Of a stretch of DNA of 64,000 bases, positions 30,501-45,500 are shown piece by piece. The notes under the pieces were generated by a model that was not told the DNA's origin, ran no database searches, and worked only from the letters and a program-made list of their open reading frames with translations. Source of the DNA: Microplitis mediator (lineage: Eukaryota; Arthropoda; Insecta; Hymenoptera; Braconidae). The first letter of the stretch is position 1. Every line of letters begins with the position of its first letter. The stretch spans positions 20,093,364 through 20,157,363 of the forward strand of contig NC_079975.1 in assembly GCF_029852145.1 (NCBI RefSeq), read 5' to 3'. Made by a program: the position numbers and the translations under genes.

Positions 30501-33500
30501 TTATTTCGCAGCATAGTAATATTTTTTTTTTTTTTTTCAAATTTTTATTACTCCAAATGGTGAAAAAAAAATTTTACGGCCGATACGGCAGCCCAGTTCT
30601 CACCTTGACCGAGACCTTATTTTCAACATCCATTAAAATACAAATATTTAAGCCAGTTTCAGTAGCTAACATTTTTTTTTAAGCAAATTTATTCTTCTTC
30701 AATAATGTTTTATAATCTTTACACTGTGTGTCATAGTTTCCAAAATAATTACTGACATTAAATCGTTTTATTTACAAAAATTCAAATTTCAAGGGGAAAA
30801 AAACTATAAAATTAATTTATCATTCATTCCTGCGATGAAATTATTCTCTATGAGTATTTAACTAGACTAAAAAGTTCTAAGTACATCAATTCACATTTGA
30901 CTTGTAATTTTTAAAGTCGACCAATCGGAATAAATTTCTACGAAATATATTAATAATAAAATAATTTCGCGAATCAATCTAGTATATTATAGGTCATTTA
31001 ATTATTCATTACAACTAAATTATAATATACTAAAGTCTCATATGAGTTCAAATCCTACGTAATAGTTATGGCATACGGAAATTCAATAAGACCGTAATAT
31101 TAAAACGTTTATTGATTTATATTACAATTGGTAGTTGGTTATCTTCTAACTTTTATCTGAAATTAAATTATTGATAGTACACACAAAAAAAAAATCTCGA
31201 CTCAAGGTAAATATTCTTGATTTAAGAAAAAATTTTTGAAAACTTCAATTTTCTCAGTTGAAGTTCACCAAAAAAAAGAATTTCTTTGCGCAAAAAATTT
31301 TTACTTGCCCTAAAAAATTTTTTCAGGTAAGAAATAAATTCTTGCGCCAAGAAATTTTTTCTAGTCCTAAAAAAAATTTTTATTGTTACTTCATAATACA
31401 AAATTTTTCATAATACTGAAGTTAGCCGACGTCTAATAATTTTTGGATTTTTTTTGAAACGATAACTTATAAAATAAAAAGTATTTGAAAAAATTGCACC
31501 TATAGTTCGTTAAATTTTCTACATGTGCATATTTTTTTTTTTTTTGTAATTGATTAGTGAAAAAAAAATCCGATAATTATTAATTGTCTGTTAATTTCAG
31601 GATCGCAATTTTTCTTGCGTCAAAAATCCTTCTTTTGAGTGTAGAAATTTCCTTTGACCAAGAAAAATTTTGTTGGCTCAAGAAAAAATCTTGACTGTTC
31701 CCGAAAACGTTAGTCTTCAAAAAATTTTCTTGACTCAAGATTAAGTTTTTTTCTGTGTATTTAAAAAGAAAATTTTTTTCCAATTTTGATTAATGATATT
31801 GAAGTAATCGTTGATGTTGATGTTGATATTGGTGTTGATGTAAAAAGTTTAAAGTAAAGTAATAAGTATAAAGTATCTTAGACACACCTTGGAAACAGTC
31901 GCTAACCCGTAGCGTCAATAACACACTCGTCTTGCCGTCCTTGCCGTGTGACCACGCTTGTATCTTTACTTGTGTCGTATCAACATTATGTCTTTCTACA
32001 TATCACCGACCGCGCATCCCATATCCTGTTCTAAGGTATCGTATTATCAACGCGGTGAGCAAATTTTTTTGCTTTTCTTTTTAATTTTGTTTGAGTCGTA
32101 ATAATTTTTTTAGACCGGACAGTAAATTTCTTTATTAACCCTGTCGCGAAATTATTGAGTTTTGATAGCGCGAAAATATAAAAAATAAACCGCAGCTACT
32201 GGCTGAACTGCGGTCGGTTGCGTAAGCAAACGAGGCGTTTCTGTGTTAAGTTGAATGATTGGGTAAATTAAAATAAAAAATTTTACACTCACACGTTTTT
32301 AGCTTTTTTTTTTTTTATTTTCGGGTTTATTAATTTTGATGGATTGGTGAAATGTTTTTTACTTGTGGTTATAATGGGTTATTTTATTTTATTTATTTGA
32401 CAATTAAATTTTATTCCACTTCAAATACAAAAGCTATTGTTCGTAACTTTTTTTCATTTTGATAAAAAAAAATTAGTATTGTTTAGTTTTTTTGTGTAAA
32501 AATTAAAAAAGTTTTATCAAAATTTAATTTTTAGTTTTTAAAAATTTAAAAAAAAATTCTAGGGTTAATTAGTTGGTTAAATTTGGAAACAACAGATTTT
32601 TTTTTGTCATCATTCTCATTCGATAAAAAGGGAAAATTAATTGATGTATGAATTTTTTATTTTTGCTGTCAATTTTTCGCTTAAAAAAAGTTGCATTTAG
32701 TTTCAAATTTTTTCAGATGTTATTTAAAAAAAAAAAAAAAAAAAAAATCACTGATTTCTACACGGAAAGAAAATTATCGGAACTTTTGCTATGAATGATG
32801 GGAATAGTTCCCATAATGGTATAGGAATTGTAACCATACTATTATAGGGATGGTTCCCATAATATATGGGAATAGTTCCCATAATACTATAGGAACCATT
32901 CCCATAATGGTATGGGAATAGATCCTATACCAATATGGGAATCAATTCCATATTATTATGGGAACTATTCCCATAATTTTATGGGAACCATTCCCATAAT
33001 ATCATAAATATTATATTACATGTGGTCTGAGGCTTTCTTTTTTACTGGCCAAGGTGCGTATACTATTTTACTGCTCGACGACGTCGGAAAGTTGCAACTT
33101 CGTTCAGGGAAGTGGCCCGAAAGTTGAGACTTTTCGACCGAAGGGAAGAAAATTTTTTTTTGCAAAATAGTGTAGAAATTTCCCTCATGACATGGAGAGA
33201 TTCAAATGAAGCTTCTTCGACGCTAAATTTGTTGAAAAAAAAAATTTTTTGTTAAAAATTTTAATGTTTTTGCCAAATACGAATTTTTTTTTCAATGTTT
33301 GAATTTTTGGTTTTATATTTAATAATATTTCTGTGTATTGTAGAAGTGATTACCACACTTTTCTTTGAATCTATTTTTTCATGACAGTATGGGAACCATT
33401 CCCATAATACTATAGGAATGGTTCCTATGATAGTATGAATAGTTCCCATACTATTATAGGAACCATTCCTATAATGTTATGGGAATGGTTCCTATACTTT

Positions 33501-36500
33501 ATGGGAATGATTTCTATCAAATATAGGGTTCATTCCTATATATTATTGAAATGATGCCCATAATATTATAGGAACAATTTCTATAAATTATAGGAACTAT
33601 TCCTATAATTATAGGAACCATATAATGTTGTGGGTAGCATTCCCATAATTATAGGAACTGTTCCTATAATTATTGGAAACACTTATGGTTCTAATTCCTA
33701 TGTTGGTATAGGAAATAATTTTATAGAATTATGGGAACCGTTTCCATAATTTTCTATCCGTGTATACTAATATTTCTTATATAAATATCAGGGTTTGAAT
33801 TTTTGTGGAAATTTTCAAAATCTGATAAAAAGTAACTGACAAATTTGAAATTATAAACATAAAGATCAAATTATTAAAAAAAAAATCTATAATTAAAAGC
33901 AAAAATTTCTCAATTACTTAAAAATTTCAAAGATTAACAGAAAAAAATTTGTCTGCAGTGATTTTTTTAAGAATAAAAATAATTCAATTTATCTTAACTC
34001 AGCTCTGACTTTTATTGATATAAATAATTAAAAAAAAAATGGACAAAAATTTGTAATGATAAAGTATATAAAACATGTATTTACAGCGATAATAAATAAA
34101 AAAAAATGATATCAAATGAAAGACAAATTTACAATAGAGTAGCCTGAGAGTATCAGTGAGGTCATCGACCATTATGTATGTATATATATACAAATATATA
34201 AGAGAGTGAACTCTGCCGAGAAATAAGAGAAAACGACACCCTGAAGGATAGTCACGAACAAAATTGATCCTGGAATACCGATCTTATTTCGCCAATTGCA
34301 CTGAGCCGCAAAAAGTTGAATAAACAAAAAAAAAATAGTAAATAAATTAGATACTCTATACCCTGTACTGCTCGTACCGATTAACATGTTTATACTTGCT
34401 TGACATTAACAATCGTACGTTACATTACATACATTAGATATATAGGCAGTTTATATACTGAGTAGAGTATAAACGAGGATATTTCAATGTAATCGTACGA
34501 TTTCGGAAAATGCTTACGGCGTGAAGGCTGATGTCAGCTTAACATTTAAGTCTTGATGTATATTACGCGTGAGATAGAATATATATGAAGCGACACGAGT
34601 GATAAAAAAAATATACATACTACTTAATATTCTCGTGTGTTTTATTGCTATTATCATTATTATTTTTTATTATTTTTTTTCTTACGCTGTTTTTTTATTA
34701 TTTTTTTTAAATAATACAAGAGAGAAGCTAAACGTGTATTATTCTCATGATATTTTAAGTCGGTTTAATTGGTCGTAACACCTGAATATACTTAGCAGCT
34801 GAGGCTTGATAAATTACGTGTAATTTATGTGAATAAAATATTTGACGATAAAATTAATCAATGACATGTTGAATATTCAATCAAATTTCTTCAAGTTTTT
34901 ATTATTTTTTTTTTATTTTTTAATATCAAGTGAGTACTGTACACAGGGAGAATCGTTCCTCGTGTGCCACGGACATTGAGATGTTAAGTACGCAATTTTT
35001 ATATACGTAAATACGTAGGCAGTGTCCTTTTTCATTTTAACAATGACACCTACGAGTTTTTTCGCTCTTTGCTTTCTTTTATTTATTTGATTATTTTTTT
35101 TTACACTCGGGTCTAGTCTTTCATATTGTGATTACGTGAATGTACATTTGGATTAAATTTTTTTTGTCGGATTAAATAAAATTAATATTTTTGTTATTTA
35201 AATTTTGATATTAATAATATTTCTCAAAATGTGATTCCAAAGGTGTGAAATTAGGTATTGATTGATTAATGGACATATTAAAGCAATATTTCAGTAAGTT
35301 TATGAATAAAAATATAAATATATATATTTCTTAAAAATAACCGTAAGGTGGATTCGAACCGGCGACTTTCTATTGTACGGACGATACTCTTACATCTGAC
35401 AATTGAATTATTCATTTTGAATTAGTGTTGTAAGAATATATTAACTAATATTCTTAAAATAAACATTTATCATATGTTTTTCGCTTGTAATATTAATTTT
35501 GAATTATTGTAAATGTATAGACAAAAAAAATTTATGAAACGTGAGTTGATAGATAATCAAAGTGTGGTCGTGTTATTAAATTTATTTTACTGCAATGTAT
35601 TTATAAATTTACTATTCAACTTCTTATTCAATATTTTTTGTTTACGTGGAAAAAATCTCCAAAATTTTATTCCCTCGTCCGTTGAACTCTGTTATTAAAT
35701 GACACATTAATGATGTTTTTAATTAAAAATTGAAATGACTGATCTACGACAGATTTTTTTAAATAGAGACGCATTCTTAATTTTTTTGAATTTTTTGACT
35801 ACTTAATTTTGAAAATTGAGAACATATTTTTTGACTTTCATATAAATTTCGAACCAGTTACATTATGAAAAATTTATTTTAAAAAATATTATGGTATTAA
35901 TTTTAAGAAATGAATCATTAAATTTCGTACATAGGGTAGAGGTACCGTTTCTGGTCACTTTAGAGCCAGTTTTGGACACTTGAAAAATTAAAATAACATA
36001 TATTATAATTTGTAAAAGACCCAATATCATAATTAATTTTTGAAAAATGTTAAAAGATACTTTTTATCCCATCATTGTAATGGTAATTTTATTTAACACT
36101 TTTTCATTAATGAAAAAAGGCATCAAATGTCCAAAAATGGAACAGTGGCCACAAATGGTCGGCTGCTCAATTTAAAAACACAGTAACTGACAAAAATAAA
36201 ATTTTTGAGATATGCATCGAATCATGTTCACAAGACTCCACTGGAACTAAAAATACTAAAAAATCGATTTCGAATAATTTGTCACTTACTGTGTTTTGAA
36301 ATTGGGCAGCCGTGGTACTTCTACACTGAGAGAACAATTTATTTGAGTCAAATAAATAGATTTATTTTACTGAACGAAATCATTTATTTCAATCAAATAT
36401 ATGTTTGTTTATAGTTAACAAATCTTGGTTGAAAAAAAAGTCCAAATAAAGATTTGTTAACTATAAACAAATCATTATTTCATTCAAATGAGCCATATCT

Positions 36501-39500
36501 TTGTCTCAAATAAACACTAACTGGGTCCATTCAAATATGGGATTTATTTGCCTGAAACAAATCTCATTTGGCTCAAATAAATTGTTCTCTCAGTGATGTA
36601 CCTTAAGATCGGAACGTTTTTCTCGCAACGAAAATGAAAATAATTCATGAAATTCCTGTCTATCAGCGACTTAAGGGGTAGTCGGGGGTGGCCTGCCATT
36701 TTCGGGTAACGTGCGAAACATTTACGAAATCTAGATCCAGTAGATTTTTCACTTCTCCATTTCTTTTTTCTTATTTTCGTTCTGCGAAAAACGTTCCGAT
36801 CTTCAGGTACATCTCTCAGTGTACCCTATTCATAGGATCCAAAAATATAAATTTTTAGAATATAAATGCATCTAAATTTGTGTGCAACTCAAAACATCTT
36901 TTAGTTTGAATTTTTTCCATCATAAATTTCAAGAGATATTTCGCGTTATGAATACGAACTACAGATTTTTGAAATTATTCACCATAACTTCAATACAAAA
37001 TTTTTTTATTTAAAAATTTAAATGAACCGCCGTATAAATTTGACCGAATCATTTATGCTAAATTTTCTTATAATCATTTAAATATTTTATAAAATATAAA
37101 CTTTTATTGAAAACGAGAGACGGACATCCGAAGGTTCTTATATTTAATTGCGGACAAATTAATAATATTTAAAACTACAGCTAAAAATTTAAAATAACAA
37201 ATTATCATTGAACCGCGATACCGAGTTCGAATCGGCTTATCAATGTTTCAAAAATATTTCTCCTAATGACGTGAAAAAATCAGTAGTTTGAAATGAACAT
37301 AATTGATTATCCATCAATTATTATTATTATTATAGAATCTGAATATCAAAGAAAGCTCAGAGAAAGAAAAAGAAACTGTTATTAATAATGTTTATAAATC
37401 TGACCCTGGACCAATTTGTGTATATTTAATCGTTTTCCCCACAAGTGCATCGTACGTACGTGCCGGTGGAGCATAAACCTCCTTCTCTGTTTTAAAATTG
37501 CACTCATGCGATTTCAAAGTGATTCGTGGCATACAAATAAAATAAAATAACGACTTCCATTTCGAATTATAAACAAATATGCCAAACTGATTTTCAAGCT
37601 TCACTCATGACCAGCCGGGGTCTGGAGACCGACGCTGACTCACCGATCCCAGCCAACATCCTCGATCCGTCAACTCTTTTTTTTTTTTTTCTCTAAACAA
37701 AATTTTATTTTAAAAAATAAAATAAATATCTGGAGTTTTTGTTATTGTGGTTTTAATTTAAATCGATTCCAAAGTGCAAATTTCGAGTTACTGAACCGGT
37801 AATCGAACTAATAAAAATCCGGTCGATAATCTCTGAACTCTTTTAATACTTATAAGATGAGGTCAAACGTTGCAGCTCGTTTAACATTTAACTTGAGTAG
37901 TTTAAAGCCAAAGGATAAATAAATAAATTTAAAATATATAAATATTGTTATTTAAGGGTAAAGGAACAGACTTTTAAAGTCATTGTAATATATTTATAAA
38001 TATATATATATATATATATATATAAATTTATTCATAGTCTTTTGACTTAATAAAACACTTGAATGTCAATGAAACTTACTATGTTTATAATATACATCTC
38101 AATATATATATATATATAGTGTTAAGTATGCACGTGTGATTGCATATGCAAAAATTATCTATATATTGAATCGATTCTTCTGATAGACAGGAGAAGGATA
38201 AATTGACTTGAAAAAAAAAATAAATAAATAAATGAAAAATAATTATTGCATATTAATTATTTTCGTGATATTACAAATGTTTATGTCATAATATCATTAA
38301 CAAATCATCAAAAAGAAAAAAAAAATCTGCAAGTGATGAATGAATGACATAAAAAAAAGATGCATTATAAATTTTTTATTTATTTGCGAGCGGAAATAAA
38401 TAAATTATTTATTCTGTAGTTCCGTAATAGTTGTAGAAAAATTAGTTAAAAAAAAAATTAGGTGAATTTAAATAAATTTTATAACTCAGACACAAGTTTA
38501 ATTGACTCGTGATTTTTTTCGTGACAAGTTGATTCCATTATGACAAAAATTTATTCGTTCATATCCAAATATAGAATTTTTATTGGGTTGATATAAATAT
38601 TAATTAGATCAAAGAATATATGAATAATATAAATATCATTATCGACTATATTTTTTTACTACTCTATATATTTTTTTAAAAATAACTTTCACTTCCAGCG
38701 ATCAAAAATTAATTCGATATTTTTGAGTTTATTCTCTATCATAAATTCGCTACCCGTGACTCCAAAAATTACGTAATCCCAAAAAATTACTTCGATAATA
38801 ATAAAAAAAAAAAAAAAACAATTTTCTCAAAATTTGACCAAAGTAATTAATCATCTATTCACCTGAAAATTAGCATTCGTGTCGAATATAAAAAAAACCA
38901 TAATTTTTTTCATACCTTGAAACCTTATCTACTCGTCAAAACTCAAACTATTCAAATTTCAATATTTTAAAAGCTGAATATTTAGTAGTATCTTAGTCGT
39001 GACAAAAAATTTAAAAACTACTGGTTCAAAGACTGGAAATATCAATAGATTAAAAGTTAATAATAATAAAAAAAAAAAAAAAAGTACCCAAGTTTAAAAG
39101 GTAACAGTGAGAAGAAAAGTGTAAAGGCGTGGCAATAATACAGTACTTAAGTACCTATGAATGTATAATAAATTTACGAGTCATTCATCGAATGTCACAG
39201 TTGATTTCATTTGTCGATATATACTTAAGTTACTATCGTGACTTGTGTATATACAACACAATACAATGCAATACAATAACTAATATAGCAGTTCTTTTGT
39301 AATAAATACAAATAAATATATACATATATAGATATAATAATAGTAATAACTAACAATAATAATCATATTAATATACAAATATATAAATATGAATGTTTGG
39401 ATTTCCGTTATATTATTGATGTCGCGACTTTTAGTATAATACTGTCACTTTTCTTCTCTCTACGCACTTATTGCTTCAACATTATTCTATACGTTGCTTA

Positions 39501-42500
39501 TTAATATATATATGAGTATAAGTATGAATAACTTAACGCTTTTGATAACGCAATTCTGTTCATTTTATATCCCTATAATCATTATAATTTTTTTTATTAC
39601 ACGTCAACTTTTTATTCGATGGTTGGTGTAATAAGCTGTACTTTGTTTGTTTGTTTGCATGTATAGAGTAAATTCAATGATTGTGTTTATCCATATTATG
39701 GCTGAGAAATGAGAACAGCTTGTGACACGAACTCGATGACGCAGGAAAATTGTCGCGAGCAAACAAAAGTTTTAACTCTTTCTTTATTTTTAATAATCGT
39801 TATTTTAATTGTTTTAACAAGCGGGAAAATTTTTCTATTGTTGTGAGCTTATTTAAATCGCGTTACTTTATTAGCGACCTTATTTTATTTATTTTAAAAA
39901 AATTTTTTTTATTATGCATTTATTTTTTCATTTATTCATTTCTTTTTATTTATGGAAAATTTTTCTTATGGAAAAGCCGAGGCTTTTTGAATCAAAGTTG
40001 TTTTTTTAACCCCACAGTTTAAAAAAAAAATTTAAGTTAAAAAAAGAGCTTTTTTGTTAAAAAAAAAAAAACACTGAGACTAATTTTTAATTGTCACTAG
40101 AAATAAATTTCAGGTAAAATTTGAAAATTAAAAAAAAACCATGATTTTGAAAATTTCAATGATTAACTTTATGAATTTAAATTCAAAATACGAATTCTCA
40201 TTACCCCCTGAAACGTTAGTGGTTGCCGAGAAAAAAAATCCTCCCAAAAGATGGGCTCTGTAGCTCAACTCTAAGAGGTCGCTATTTTAATTATAATTTC
40301 CTATCTAATTAACATGTAAAAATTTACTTTTTCACTAAAAGTGTAATTACTCGTAAGCTGCACAATATTTTTCAAATTTATACAAAGATTTTCAAAGCTG
40401 ATTCCTCAAACTTTCCAAAACCCTATGATGAGTTATAATTATCATAATTCAAAATGAAATTGTTAATTTTCATTTTTTATTTTTTTGCTAGGTTCAATTG
40501 GCGATAATTTTGACTTTTCATAGGGTTTTGGAAAGCTTGAAGAGTCAGCTTTGAAGATCTTTGTATAAATTTGAAAAATATTGAGCAGCTTACGAGTAGC
40601 TACTGTTTTAGTGAAAAAGTAAATTTTTACATGTTAATTAGATGGGAAGTTAGAATTAAAATTTACTTTTTGAAGCACCCTATTAAGTATAAAAGAAAAA
40701 CTCGAAAACAAAATTCGATAAATAAAAAATATCTTAAAATTTCAACTGTTAGTTACAAATTTTATATTTCTCAAAAATGATATTAAAAATTCAATTCATT
40801 TTTTTTGGCTTTATTTTTCTCATTCATTACAGTACAATTTTTTTTCTTCACAAATTTTGATTCAAGACACTTAAAAATTGAAGTAATTCATCAAAAGACA
40901 AATAAATGATCCTTTTAATTTTTCGACGCATCCAACTCTATGTAAAAAAAAAATTTATTTTCGTAAGTAAATTTAAAAAAAATTCCATGCTCCGAAATAG
41001 TATCAGACTGCCAAGATGACACTAAAAAATAATATTTACATTATTGTCATGGGAATTAACACTTAACAGTATTTATACATCTGGATACAGTGCATACGAT
41101 GCTCAACATCCGGGAAATTCCGGGTTGGCTTTCATGTGTGTCCAATTTTTTTATTTCTGACGGTGACAGATTAACTAGGAAAGTCGTTTTGCATTCGCGA
41201 AACCAAAGTTAACAGTCACATTTATTTTATTTACCTGCAACAATAATGAACTATCGTTCAAATCTAAAAAATTTTGAATTTTACAATCAAAAAATAATTT
41301 TTCCCGACAAAAGTTTCTATAAAAAAATGATTAATTGAAATAACGTATCTTAGAACTTCCGCATAAGAGATATTTGTAAACATATTACATACAATATGTA
41401 TAAACAAATATAAATATATTCCCTGTACTGGTGAATTATGTGACAGGAAGAATTTCCTCTTCCACTCATCTTCGTCGCGTGTTATCTCGACAGATCAGGA
41501 GTCTCGATGGCGCGTCGAACACGCCCTGGGGGACTTCAATTAAATCGCGATTCTCTACTATATGCAATTCAAAAAATAAATAAATTTTTTAATATCGTAT
41601 AGTTTTATTAATCGTATTAATTTTAATGAGCAAACATATTAATTAATTTAATTAATTAAACCTCGTTATCGACTCATCTCTTATTTACTTCCGTCGTACT
41701 TAGAAGTTACTAATTTTGAATATTTAAATTAAATGAAACTTTTTAAGCTAATGCTAGATTATTTTTTTTTTGCTTGACAGCACTTTAGAAAAACCACAAA
41801 AATTCATCGGCTTTATATTTTTTACCTGTACCGATTTATCAACAATAAGGAAATTTATGAGACAGAATTCGACACGATAAAAAAAAAATTCATCCGTTGA
41901 TTTAATTTCGGCCCTTATAAATTAAAATTTTTTGAATTGATAAGATTTAGACTAAATGATGTTTTTTTTTATTTGACTCTTCTATTAAAAATGAAAAAGA
42001 GCCAAACAAAAATTACGACGTAACTTTAATGTCAGTCTAAATTAAGTATTCAATTTTGATGTGAAATTAATTTTGAATAAATTTATTATTCAACAATAAC
42101 GCCCCCATATGACTTAACAAATTTTTTTTGGCGACTCAATTGTCATTGAATAATTTTGATCACTCGTCATTGAACAAGATCGTAAAATAAAAAATTTTAA
42201 TTGAGTCTTATAATTTTTATCTACTGAAAAAAAAATTCGAGTGTCAATTAAAATTTTTCTTATTTTAAATGAGCTCTAAAAATATTATGGAACAAAATGA
42301 CTCGTAATTTAACTTTGAATTATACGTTCTGTCTTAGCCGAGTATTATAAAGGAATTGATGAATCATTAAGAGTTAATAGTTTGCGCGCATTACAATTTC
42401 GCTTGGGCACCACTTAAATCCGTTTAACAATAATGATGATAGCAATGATAATGATAATGATAATAATAGTGGTAATAACAACTTAGTGGAAAAATAGCTT

Positions 42501-45500
42501 AAGTGCTGTGGATAGTTTGTTAGAAGGGCTCAGTCATGCGTAAAAAAGGTGCCGTTAAGTTGACGTCAAGGACGATAACATGTTATATTTCAAATGCTGT
42601 TTAATTTAACATTTTTCTTGTTATTTTTTTCTTACACTTTAATTTTTTTTACTTTATGTGATAATTGATCTATTGCATAAAGCCTCAGTCGCGATTCATG
42701 AGATCCAGAGAATTTTTTTTCAGTATTGTTATTATTATTAATAAGATTCACTTGATAGAATTATCACGTGCAAGTAATTAATGTCGATCTTTTAATTATA
42801 TACTTTGTATTTTTTTTTGTTTAGATACAAATGTCAGATTTAAAGATATAATTCCATAGAATTTTTATAATTATGTACAATATTTTTATATTCATTACAT
42901 AGATTTCATTTATATTAATTTATATTAAGAGCATAAATTATTTATGTCAAATGTTGATATCTAAGTCTGTAATTCAATCTCATAAATTTTTATTTGAATT
43001 AACAAGAAATTATATTATTAAAATCAAATTTTTTTTAAATAAACAGTTTTTTTTCTTGCATCGAAAATTTATTTAATAATTTGGACGCATAATTCTGCAA
43101 TTAATCTCATACTTATAATCTTATTTTTATAAGAATTAAAATGCCGATGAAAAATAATTTTTATGAAAATATCAAAAATTTAGTATAACTTCTCCATATT
43201 TTTCATAAAAATACTTTTGGATATGGAATTTATTTTTTATGAAAATTATAGACAACATGTCAAATTAAATTATTGAGTTTTTTTGGGCCTCTAATTTCGA
43301 GACCCAAGGAATAATTTATGAACTGTTCATTTTATTCTCAACCACTCAAATAATTATCATTTCATTATAAAACAGTCAAAATTTCTCATTTGATATCCAA
43401 AACTTATCACTTAATAAATTATCTTAAATTGAAACGCAGAGTATTCCTAAAATTAAAAATTAAGTTCTGGAAATCGTTTGTTTGCCGCCTAAATTTGAAT
43501 CCAAATTGAAGTCCAATTTTTTGACTCGGGCGCCACGGGCTAACCCGCGTCTTTGCAATAATACACGAGGGTCGGAATGTCCTAAATTTCTCTCTTGATG
43601 TATAATGCACTATTTACTTTAATTTTGATTGATCTTTCTATCCTGGAGTTTCAAAAAATAGTATTCGCACCACGAGAGGGCAGTAGGGAATCAAAACCCG
43701 CGTTTTTACCCTCACCGTCTTGGGTTGCAATGTCTAGATGCGTAATCTACTAATTTATCACTCGTACAGTTTTCATAAATTTTACATGAATATCTGACTC
43801 CTTTTTAATGAAATTGATAAATTTATATTAAATTCAAACAATTCATTTATTCAACAAAATCATAAATTTTTCATTGCGTCCAATTAAATTTATAAATAAA
43901 TATATATTTAAAGTCCAAAGCGCCAAGTTGAAATATAAACATTTAAAAGTTAATTTCAATGAATAATTAATTTTTTAATCCAGTAATTATTCATTAAATA
44001 ATTCTTTTGTTCTTGGCGCGTACTACACAATAAATACGTGACATGAGTCAGATATTTACAAAACATCTCTGTAACAAGAGTTGGCTAGATAATTTAAAAT
44101 AAAATAAACATATGTTTCTTTATTATTTCTTCTTGTACTTTAGTCATTATTTAACTTTATTCGTTTCTAACCAGTTATAATTATTTGACTCGAAGAAAAT
44201 TACTGAAACCAATAAAATATAATTAAATAGTTATAAAATGATTTAATAGAAATTTAAAGCTATACTTCGGTATCACAAAGAAAAAAATTAAATTCCCCGT
44301 TGATAGTAAGTTCATTGGACTAATCAACATGTTGATCGTTGTTCATTTCATTTCATCAGTAATAAACCATTTTATTACTTATTACTAATTATTCGTTATA
44401 TCATTATGAATTCATTTAAAAAAAAAAAAAAAATGCGTTTTTTAATTTTTTTTTCTATAGAAATTAATAGAACTAAAGTAAAATAAAATTTTCAATAAAA
44501 AATTACTGTAATTAAAAAAAAAATTACTATTCCTTAAAATTACAGTCAATATTTAAAAATTTCAAATTAACCCGCGTCGAAATCTACACGGAGAGAAATT
44601 TATGGTAACAATTACAATATATTATGGGAATGGTTCCCATAATGCATGGTAACCGGTTTTTTTGAAATGTTGATTATAGAAATGGCACCCATATATTTTA
44701 GTTATCATTACTATAATATTATAGTAATCATTACCATAATATTATGGTAACAGTTCCCATAACATTGTGGTAATCGTTACTATAATATTATAGTAATGGT
44801 TACCATATATTATGGTAATGGTTACCATAATATTATGGTAACCATTACTATATATTATGGTAACCGTTACCATAATATCATGGTAACCGTTACCATAATA
44901 TCATGGTAATCGTTACCATAATATATAGTAATGGTTACCATACATTATGGTAATGGTTACCATATATCATGGTAATGGTTACCATAATATTATGGTAACG
45001 TTTACTATAGTATTATGGGAATGATTATCATAATATTATGGTAATCATTACCATAATTCTTTCACACGCGATATGGGAACTGGTACCATAATTATAGGAA
45101 ATATTCCCATACTTATGGGAACTTTTACCAGAAAGTATGGGCCTTTATCCCATAATTCCAAGTAATCATTACCATAACGGTATGGGATGATATTTTCTAA
45201 ACGTACTAGGAACGGTTACCATAAATTTTTCTCCGTGTAAGGACCTCAGTCACTCAGACATTACAAATTACTGTAACTTTATGCTGACTCAGAAGTTTTT
45301 CTTCTATTGAAAGGTAGAGGTAGGACATAATTAAACACTACTTTTGTTCTTGAAAATTTTCAAATCGGCCTTACTGTCGGGCTGATTATTATTTTCGATC
45401 CTTTTCTACAAACGGTAACAGGATTTTTGAACAAAAAAGCAAATTTTTTTTGTCTTAATAAATAGCGTCTCATTTCGCCATATTTTCCTCTACTGTATGT

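Larger units (their letters stand above)
35934..36826. mobile_element. Outer element of a three-level nest (GGGTAGARGTACC ends)
   Basis: Left end TA-GGGTAGAGGTACC. Right end GGTACTTCTA, interrupted at 36323, resumes at 36824 with CCC-TA. Internal GTCACTTTAGAGCCAG and TGTCCAAAAATGGAACAGTG words. Confidence 0.75.

Noticed and set aside
40246..40285. tRNA-like start GTAGCTCAACTCTAAGAGG
   Set aside because: No box B follows within tRNA distance, so it is not called as a tRNA or SINE.
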